Shown here: positions 35,904 through 41,845 of the stretch, piece by piece | Layout of the letters: every line of letters begins with the position of its first letter | Numbering within the stretch: position 1 is the stretch's first letter | Assembly (NCBI GenBank): GCA_031260345.1 | Contig: JAIRKA010000116.1 | Location: forward strand, 1 to 41,845 | Length of the DNA: 41,845 nt | DNA from: Methanosarcinales archaeon | GTDB taxonomy: Archaea; Halobacteriota; Methanosarcinia; Methanosarcinales; Methanosarcinaceae | Direction: 5' to 3' | Notes under the pieces: model-generated | Told to the model about the DNA's origin: nothing | What the model saw: the letters and a program-made list of their open reading frames with translations, nothing else | The model's database searches: none | Position numbers and translations under genes: made by a program

Positions 35904-37910
35904 ATGGCTTACAGTTTAGGAATTGATGCCGGCGGAACATATACAGATGCTGTTCTCATCCGCGACGAAGACGGCGCGGTGATTGAAGCGGGAAAAGCGC
36001 TGACAACTTATCCGGACCCGACCGGCGGAATTAAAAATTCAATCGCAATGCTTGACCCCGAAAAACTCAAAGATGTCAGCATTGTATCGCTTTCAACGAC
36101 GCTTTCGACAAACACGATCTTGGAAAACAAAGGCTTTCCCGTCGGTTTAATTATGGTCGGCGATTATCATATTCCCGAGGTTCTGCCGGCTCAAATGTAT
36201 TGCCTCGTCAACGGCGGCCACGACAGCAACGGTGAGGAATCAAAGCCGCTTGATATTGAAGCCGTTAGGAAATTTGCTTTATCCGTCAAAGACAGGGTTT
36301 CCGCTTTTGCCGTTTCTTCACTTTTCAGTGTCCGAAACGCTGATCATGAACTTCGCGTTAAGGAAGAAATTTTAAAACTGACAGGCCATCCGGTTGTCTG
36401 CGGTCACGAACTGTCTCAAGATCTCGGCGCTTACGAGCGTGCCGTAACAGCTTTTTTAAACGCTCAGCTCATCCCGATTACTTATAATTTCACCAAAACC
36501 ATCGTTTTAGAAATGGAGCGAATCGGCATGAATGCAACGCTTTTGATGCTCAAATGCGACGGGTCAGCCGTCAGCATCGAAGAAGCGCTCGAAAAACCGA
36601 TTGAAACGATCTTTTCCGGCCCCGCCGCAAGTTTGATGGGAGCGGCTTACCTTTCCGGTTTGAAAACATGTGCGATGATTGACATCGGTGGCACCAGCAC
36701 GGATGTCGCTCTCATCCAAGACGGTCTTCCTGAAATGGACGCCTCCGGCGCGGTTGTCGGCGGCTGGTCAACGCGCGTTAAAGCCATTCGGATGGAAACG
36801 GTTGCAACCGGAGGTGACAGCCACGTTTATGCAACGGATGATCCGAACCGTAAAATCCATCTCGGTCCGCTTCGCGTCCTGCCTCTTTGCCGAGCTGCGG
36901 TTTTGTATCCCGGCTTTTTAGAAAAGCTGAAAGAGACCAGACTTCCGCCGAGAAAAAATATTTCAGAATTTATTCTTCCTTCCGTTTTTTATGTTAAAAC
37001 GGAGTTCCCGCCGATTGAAATGACAACGCTTGAGGAAATGGTCTATGATGTCGTTGACAAGAATTTCCCCGTTTCCTGGCTGGACATGTTTGAGCGGCTG
37101 GGCAGAAAAATGCCGATGTCATCCACTTTGGAGTCATTGGTGAAAAAAAGGCTCATTCAGCCGATCGGATTTACGCCGACAGACGCGCTTCATATTTTGG
37201 GAGATTACACTGAATAGAATGCTGAAGCCTCGCTTATCGGCGCTCAAAAAATGGACCGTTTGACGTATTTGTCCGCAAAAGAGTTGGCGGCTTATACAAA
37301 AATGCAGGTTGCCCGCAATATGTCATCCAGTCTGATTGCGTATTTGGTTCCGGGAATTTCAAAACGTGATGTTGAGAAAGTTCTTTCAGGCAACTATTAT
37401 ACGAAATTTGCAATTTCGGTTCCGATTGTTTTAATCGGCGCCCCGTCAAAAGCGTATGCCGACGAAATCAACAAATTGATTCAGGCTGAAGTTTTAACGC
37501 CGGAGTTTGCCGATGTTGGAAATGCGGCCGGCGCTTTGGTCGGAACCGGCATTTATCGAACGGATGTTTTGGTTAAAAAGGATATTCGCGAAGAAGGTAA
37601 TACGCCGGTTGTTGATTTTATTGTTTTCCACAACGGAAAAAGCGAAACTTTCACCTCTTATCAAAACGCTTATGAAAAAGCGCTTCAGGTCGGAAACGAT
37701 TATGTCATGGAAAAAATATTGAAAACAGGACGGAAAGAAAATCAAATCAATATTTCGCACACGGAAAAAAGCCTTCAGATCGGAACGGATACACCCTTTG
37801 AAACGAAATTTTCTTTTGTCGGCGTCGGTACATCCCGATATGATGTACAAGCCGATAAAATTCCGGATTTCGTGAAGTTCATTAATCCTGAGAAAAGCAA
37901 ACGCGCTTAA
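35904..37910 (+). CDS. hydantoinase/oxoprolinase-family protein with one in-frame UAG (probable pyrrolysine or readthrough)
   Basis: 668 codons if UAG 438 (37215-37217) is read as an amino acid. N-terminal part: SLGIDAGGTYTDAVLIRDED (actin-like ATPase phosphate loop), STTLSTNTILENKG, FSGPAASLMGAAYLSG and MIDIGGTSTDVALI, all HyuA-like. The frame stops at UAG within GFTPTDALHILGDYTE, where the family normally continues with (D/N)xEAS. The same frame resumes as NAEASLIGAQKMDRL and runs 230 codons to a TAA with normal family C-terminal sequence. No ribosome-binding site precedes the next ATG (37251), so a separate second gene is unlikely. With the Pyl system in this window, UAG is plausibly decoded as pyrrolysine. 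Enzymatic role unknown; the fold is shared with corrinoid-protein activators, but no iron-sulfur motif is seen. Confidence 0.82.
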
Positions 37911-37930
37911 TTGTTTGCTTTTCTTTTTTT
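37891..37930 (+). terminator. strong hairpin terminator after the HyuA-like gene
   Basis: AGAAAAGCAAAC (37891-37902) and GTTTGCTTTTCT (37913-37924) form a perfect 12-bp stem spanning the stop codon, followed by a run of T. Confidence 0.75.
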
Positions 37931-37970
37931 CTGCCTCTTCTTCTTTTTTCTGCCTCTTCTTCTTTTTTCT
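37931..37970 (+). repeat. tandem repeat, 19-nt unit
   Basis: Two head-to-tail copies of CTGCCTCTTCTTCTTTTTT plus the start of a third, directly after the terminator. Pyrimidine-only on this strand; probably non-coding. Confidence 0.75.
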
Positions 37971-38504
37971 GTCAATGTTTATTGTTTTTTTAAATCAAAG
38001 CTTCTTATTTTTTTGACACTTGAATCATTTTTTATTTTTTATTTTTGAGCTGCGGCAAAAAATAATTTTCTTTTTTTTAAAAAAATTGTGAAAATATTAA
38101 AAATACACCTATTGCAGATGGTTTTATATATTATCGATTCATTTTTAACTTGATTCATTCATTCAAAATTTTGTTTCAAATTTTAAAAGCTTAACTCTTT
38201 AAAAATTTTTATAAATAAATGAAAACAATTTATTTTAATTCCATTTATTTTATACTGAAAGTTCAATAAACTTTTACAGTGGTCGATTTTCAAATTACAA
38301 CACCAAATTAATTTTACAAAATCATTCACATTTTCAAACAACGTTGCTTGTAGTAACGTTGTTGTATTTTTGCATAAGCCTTAATTACTATATCGATAAT
38401 TTTCATTTTTGCTTTGCAGGGCAAAATTCACTTTCGTTGTATTGATCTTTTTATTGGTCTTACAACACGGTTGTGTGTATTTTGTTTAAAGCAGGATGAA
38501 TAAA
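37971..38504 (+). promoter_or_regulatory. long AT-rich promoter and leader region of mtaC2B2
   Basis: No gene seen. TTTTATATATTA near 38122-38133 is a good TATA candidate, giving a leader of about 350 nt. A 9-bp stem AACAACGTT...AACGTTGTT (38337-38345/38355-38363) followed by GTATTTTT looks like an attenuator-type hairpin. ACAAC-ACG-GTTGT at 38462-38474 and a TGTGTGT run precede the ribosome-binding site AGGATGA. GT-rich motifs recall the mtaC1 leader. Confidence 0.5.
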
Positions 38505-39281
38505 ATGTTAGATTTTAACAAAGAAGATATTTCAGACGTCCTTGTCAGGTACAATGTGGCTATGGAGAAAACATTGACACCCGATGAGGCAGCAGAACAG
38601 CTTTACCCCAAAGACCCTCTTTTAAAAGCAGTCGCAGTCGCAATCTACGACGGTGAAGAGGACGACGTTATTGAAGCTCTTGACGCACTTTTGGACTGCG
38701 GCAAGGCCCCGCTTTCACTCATCGACCAAGCGCTCCTCCCCGGAATGGCGGTCGTTTCAGAATTATACGACCAGGGCATCATTTTCCTCCCCAACGTTAT
38801 GATGTCAGCTGACGCTATGCTTGAAGGTATCGAATACTGTAAAACAAAGACATCGGAAATCCCCGAAGCCAAAGGAACCGTCGTCTGTCACGTCGCAGAA
38901 GGTGACGTTCACGACATCGGAAAGAACATTGTCGCAGCGCTCCTCAGAGCAGACGGTTTCAATGTCGTTGACCTCGGCCGTGATGTCCCGGTTAACGAAG
39001 TCGTTGCAGCCATCGCAGAACACAAACCCGTTATGGCCACAGGCACAGCTTTGATGACAACAACAATGTACGCCTTCAAGGAAATCAACGACAAATTGGT
39101 TGAAAAAGGCATTAAAGTGCCGTTCCAGTGCGGCGGCGGTGCCGTTAACCAGGAATTCGTTGAAAGCTACAGCCTCGGCATTTACGGTGAAGAAGCGTCA
39201 GACGCCGCTAAAGCCGCGAACTATATCTTGAAGAACGGTGCAAACATCGACAAATTAAGAGACGAATTCCACAACCACTGA
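38505..39281 (+). CDS. mtaC: methanol corrinoid protein MtaC, copy 2
   Basis: 258 residues, same length as copy 1 and very similar throughout. DVHDIG with cobalt-ligand His136 is conserved. ATG 38505 is chosen because AGGATGA precedes it at good spacing and because it matches copy 1; another ATG three codons upstream lies within the ribosome-binding site. A 98-bp stretch (39120-39217) is identical, including silent positions, to 32872-32969 of copy 1, suggesting gene conversion. 13 bp upstream of mtaB2. Confidence 0.98.
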   Translation: MLDFNKEDISDVLVRYNVAMEKTLTPDEAAEQLYPKDPLLKAVAVAIYDGEEDDVIEALDALLDCGKAPLSLIDQALLPGMAVVSELYDQGIIFLPNVMMSADAMLEGIEYCKTKTSEIPEAKGTVVCHVAEGDVHDIGKNIVAALLRADGFNVVDLGRDVPVNEVVAAIAEHKPVMATGTALMTTTMYAFKEINDKLVEKGIKVPFQCGGGAVNQEFVESYSLGIYGEEASDAAKAANYILKNGANIDKLRDEFHNH

Positions 39282-39294
39282 GGAGGCAAACAAC

Positions 39295-40680
39295 ATGGCA
39301 GTTAACAGATACACAAAAATGGCATACGCAAATGCAGATGAAATGATCTTCGGTAAATGTAAGTTCCCCGTCAAAGCCGGCCTCGGTCTTGAAATCGGTG
39401 CAGGCTACACAATTCCGGAATTAAACTATGCTCCGAGACCTCAGTCCAGCGTCTCCACGGAAGCACTTGTTAAAGAATACGAAAGAATTACAAAAGACGC
39501 AATGGCAAGAGTCGTTCAAATCGGCGCGCCCGCCGTCTCTCTTGAAACAGAGCACGTCCAGCAGCTCACAGTTAATCCGGCTGTCGGCGCAGAAGTTGCG
39601 CACGTCCAAAAGTCCATTTTGGAAGAATACCACGAAGAATACGGCATCAAATGCGCTCTCAGACACACAATCGCTGACTTGAGAGAAGACCGCGAATATT
39701 TGGCCCTCCGCTCAAAAGCATCCGAAATTTTGGAATCCTTTGACCAGTGTGCCGCACAGGGCGCTGACCTTTTGTCCATCGAATCCATGGGCGGCAAGGA
39801 AGTTTTCGACCACGCCATCATCAGAGACGACACAGCAGGTGTCTTGTTCGGTATCGGCGTCCTCGGTACAAACGACATGGACTTCCTCTGGCAGCAGATC
39901 GCAGATGTCGCAAAGAAGAACAATGTTGTTCCCGCTGGTGACACGGACTGTGCACAGGCGAACACCGCGATGTTCATCGCAGGCGGTCTCCTTGACAAGA
40001 ACTTGGCGCACACAACAGCAATCGTTGCGCGCTGTATTTCAGCCGCAAGATCCCTTGCAGCATACGAAGCAGGCGCAATCGGACCGGGCAAAGACTGCGG
40101 TTATGAGCACACCATCATCAAAGCCATCGCCGGCGTCCCGATCTCACAGGAAGGTAAATCCTCTACCTGCGCTCACTCCGACGTTATGGGCAACCTGACA
40201 ATGCAGTGCTGTGACATGTGGTCCAACGAATCCGTTGAATACCACGGTGAATTCGGCGGTACAACCGTTCAGGTTTGGGTTGAATCCCTCGCCTACGACT
40301 GTGCTCTCATGAACACCGCGCTCAAAACAGGCAATGAGAAAGTCCTCAGAGACTTGGTCATGCTCTCTGACAGGTACAGAGACCCGCAGGGCTACGTGCT
40401 TGCATACGACAATGCATACCGTGTCGGTGAAGCAATTGCCGCAAACGGAAACGACCCGTACCTCCGCGCAAAAGCCGCAGCAGAAGTTTGCTGCCAGATT
40501 GTTCAGGAAGGCGTTGACGGCGGCAAGCTTGTCCTCACAAGATTCGAAACCAACGCTTTGAATAAGATCAAAGCGGACCTTGCAGCACTCCCGACCGAGA
40601 GCGCAAAGTTCATCGAACAGTGCATGGACAAATACACCAAGGAGATCCCTGTTTTCAAACGCGAAAACTACAGCTTGTAA
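39295..40680 (+). CDS. mtaB: methanol--corrinoid methyltransferase MtaB, copy 2
   Basis: 461 residues. One residue shorter than copy 1 in the LALR...CAAQG segment, so the zinc ligands fall at Glu163, Cys219 and Cys268. Strong Shine-Dalgarno GAGGAGG. Differences from copy 1 cluster in the N-terminal third (SVSTEALVKEYERITKDAMARVVQ, LTVNPAVGAEV) and around KNNVVPAG. Long blocks such as QCCDMWSNESVEYHGEFGG are identical. As a second isozyme it may be expressed under different conditions. Confidence 0.98.
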   Translation: MAVNRYTKMAYANADEMIFGKCKFPVKAGLGLEIGAGYTIPELNYAPRPQSSVSTEALVKEYERITKDAMARVVQIGAPAVSLETEHVQQLTVNPAVGAEVAHVQKSILEEYHEEYGIKCALRHTIADLREDREYLALRSKASEILESFDQCAAQGADLLSIESMGGKEVFDHAIIRDDTAGVLFGIGVLGTNDMDFLWQQIADVAKKNNVVPAGDTDCAQANTAMFIAGGLLDKNLAHTTAIVARCISAARSLAAYEAGAIGPGKDCGYEHTIIKAIAGVPISQEGKSSTCAHSDVMGNLTMQCCDMWSNESVEYHGEFGGTTVQVWVESLAYDCALMNTALKTGNEKVLRDLVMLSDRYRDPQGYVLAYDNAYRVGEAIAANGNDPYLRAKAAAEVCCQIVQEGVDGGKLVLTRFETNALNKIKADLAALPTESAKFIEQCMDKYTKEIPVFKRENYSL

Positions 40681-40723
40681 TTTCAATAAAAATAAGAACG
40701 AGGCTTCGGCTTTGTTTCGGCTT

Positions 40724-40757
40724 GCGGGCGAATTTTTCTGCCCGCTTTCTCTTTTTT
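40724..40757 (+). terminator. hairpin terminator after mtaB2
   Basis: GCGGGC (40724-40729) pairs with GCCCGC (40740-40745), followed by TTTCTCTTTTTT. Confidence 0.65.
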
Positions 40758-40759
40758 GA

Positions 40760-41312
40760 ATTCGATAAAAACGAGGTTCGTTTTTTCGTTAATCTTTTTT
40801 GGAAAATAGTGGTGCCGTTTTCATTTTATTTTTTGGAAGATTTGTGCGGCTCGCGCGGGCGGGGCGGCAACAGGCGGCTCAAACCTGTAGGTAGCAGTGC
40901 AAACGCAAACAATAAGGTAACGGCAGCCCGTTCGCGTCAGCGAACGGATGTGATAAAGAAGAGCAGATGCATGCGGCAATGCAAACAGCAGGTGAAAGCA
41001 GTAGCTTAAGGACAGTCGCAGGAAGTAACTCGCTCGGAGCAGGTCAGTGTTTCCGCTTGTATCTGCCCCTTTTTTGAGCATTCCGCAAATTTTGCTTTTG
41101 TTCTTCGCTTCGCTCAGCCCAAAATCAAAATTAGCGGTCGTATGTGAAGTTTCGATTAATTAGGGCTTTATTGAAACATCATCTTTCATTTAGTTTTCAG
41201 AAAAATGGAACGCCTTTTTTTCGTTTATAATCCAATACATTTTTATTTTTATGGTTTCATCGGGCGTTCGGGTTTTAATCATTTTATGAAAATTGGATGT
41301 TTGGTTTATTTC
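40760..41312 (+). repeat. dispersed intergenic repeat, copy E (long, structured)
   Basis: Begins near CGATAAAAACGAGGTTCG; core TTTGTGCGGCTCGCGCG at about 40841-40857. Hairpin CGTTCGC-GTCA-GCGAACG (40929-40946) differs from copy B only in the loop. Hairpin CCGC + stem + GCGG (41083-41137) has arms AATTTTGCTTTTG and CAAAATCAAAATT. Relative to copy B, the seventh pair changes C-G to G-C and the thirteenth T-A to G-C, while the eighth becomes a mismatch. Ends with GAAAATTGGATGTTTGGTT as in copy B. Lies between mtaB2 and mtaA. Confidence 0.8.
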
Positions 41313-41360
41313 ATTTTATTTTTTCATTTCTTTTGTTTTGAACGGGAACGAACCAAAATG

Positions 41361-41391
41361 TTTATAACCGCTTTATCTTTTTCTATATACA
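41361..41391 (+). promoter_or_regulatory. candidate TATA elements of mtaA
   Basis: TTTATAACC at 41361 and TTCTATATAC at 41381 are both possible TATA boxes, giving leaders of roughly 70-90 nt before the mtaA start. AAAGGATTGA is the ribosome-binding site. Confidence 0.4.
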
Positions 41392-41479
41392 CTTTTAATT
41401 TACAATTACCCATCCGTAACAATTAATAATCAAAATGTTATAGGGTATCTGACAATTTTTTTGAAAGGATTGAATATAC

Positions 41480-41845
41480 ATGACACTCAAAGAAAATTTA
41501 CTCAAAGCCTTAAACGGCGAAACTATTGGAAAAGCTCCCTGTGTTTCCTTTACACAGACTGGTACTGTTGAATTAATGGACGCTGTTAACGCTCCGTGGC
41601 CCGAATCCCAATCCGATGCCAAAATGATGGCAGACCTTGCAATCGCAGCGCACGAACTTGGCGGCCTTGAAGCTGTCCGTGTCCCGTACTGTTTGACCGT
41701 TCTTGCTGAAGCAATGAACTGTGAAATCAACATGGGTACCAAAAACAGACAGCCCTCTGTTACCGGCCACCCGTACGAAAAGCCCGAAATGCTCGAAGGC
41801 GCAGTCAAGCCCGACTTGAAAAACACAGGCAGAATCCCCGCCGTC
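41480..41845 (+). CDS. mtaA: methylcobalamin:coenzyme M methyltransferase MtaA (partial, cut by window end)
   Basis: First 122 residues only. TQTGTVELMDAVNAPWPES, LGGLEAVRVPYCLTVLAEAM and CEINMGTKNRQPSVTGHPY are strongly MtaA-like. MtaA transfers the methyl group from MtaC to coenzyme M, feeding methyl-CoM reductase. The related MtbA (methylamines) is the alternative, but the methanol gene context favours MtaA. The zinc-binding residues lie beyond the window. Not in an operon with mtaC2B2: a terminator, a repeat and its own promoter separate them. Confidence 0.93.
   Translation, partial: MTLKENLLKALNGETIGKAPCVSFTQTGTVELMDAVNAPWPESQSDAKMMADLAIAAHELGGLEAVRVPYCLTVLAEAMNCEINMGTKNRQPSVTGHPYEKPEMLEGAVKPDLKNTGRIPAV

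Noticed and set aside
37251-37910. A separate second gene after the HyuA-like stop
   Set aside because: No ribosome-binding site before ATG 37251; the frame is continuous with the upstream gene through a single UAG, and the sequence is the normal C-terminal part of the same family.
37931-37970. CRISPR array
   Set aside because: Only two to three copies with no spacers; it is a short tandem repeat. No CRISPR array or cas gene was seen in the window.
41395-41826. Minus-strand 143-codon frame at the window end
   Set aside because: Antisense to clearly recognised mtaA.

Overview
The window is chromosomal DNA of a methylotrophic methanogen of the Methanosarcinales. It carries tRNA-Pyl and pylSBCD (pyrrolysine), F420 (cofE) and methanopterin (beta-RFAP synthase) biosynthesis genes, two methanol methyltransferase operons (mtaCB) and the start of mtaA, archaeal box C/D RNP genes (nop5-fibrillarin), and archaeal TATA/BRE-like promoters. 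The full-length fused PylS, AT-rich intergenic DNA and methanol/methylamine lifestyle fit Methanosarcinaceae. Methanimicrococcus is my best guess but is not proven by anything seen here.

Layout. 34-4792: tRNA-Pyl and pylS-pylB-pylC-pylD. 4818-12623, mostly minus strand: cofE, mutS, an AT-rich OLD-family nuclease directly upstream of mutS, a zinc-ribbon protein (+), a bactofilin-like protein and a PUA protein. 12780-13663: an accessory ADP-ribosyltransferase-like gene with a small partner. 13768-16986: a hypothetical protein, mutL and dut. 17131-17799: a DUF3800 gene with an in-frame UAG. 17956-27237: pilin-like protein, XPD-like helicase, the GerW/DUF2953 pair, a YdeI-like protein, beta-RFAP synthase, nop5, fibrillarin, a PLD-zinc-ribbon protein and an OapC-like protein. 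27436-31159: initiator tRNA-Met, trpS, pheS. 32257-41845: methanol island with mtaC1B1, an acetate transporter-like gene, a hydantoinase/oxoprolinase-family gene with an in-frame UAG, mtaC2B2 and partial mtaA.

The main themes are two. (1) UAG appears to be a sense codon here. None of the 34 genes whose end is visible stops at UAG (18 UAA, 16 UGA). The only two in-frame UAGs found lie inside otherwise intact reading frames (DUF3800 at codon 101, HyuA-like at codon 438), in the same 40 kb that encodes the whole pyrrolysine system. (2) A family of at least five long non-coding repeats lies between co-directional genes, always in the same orientation. They share a core around TTTGTGCGGCTCGCGCG and an AATTTT.../...AAAATT hairpin. 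Between the two best copies, paired bases change together, which suggests a conserved structure.

The methanol genes would work together as MtaB (methanol to corrinoid), MtaC (corrinoid carrier) and MtaA (corrinoid to coenzyme M). The adjacent acetate transporter-like gene could supply carbon. The hydantoinase-like ATPase-fold protein is of unknown function. Both mtaCB operons have unusually long upstream regions with dyads and GT-rich motifs, which suggests regulated leaders.
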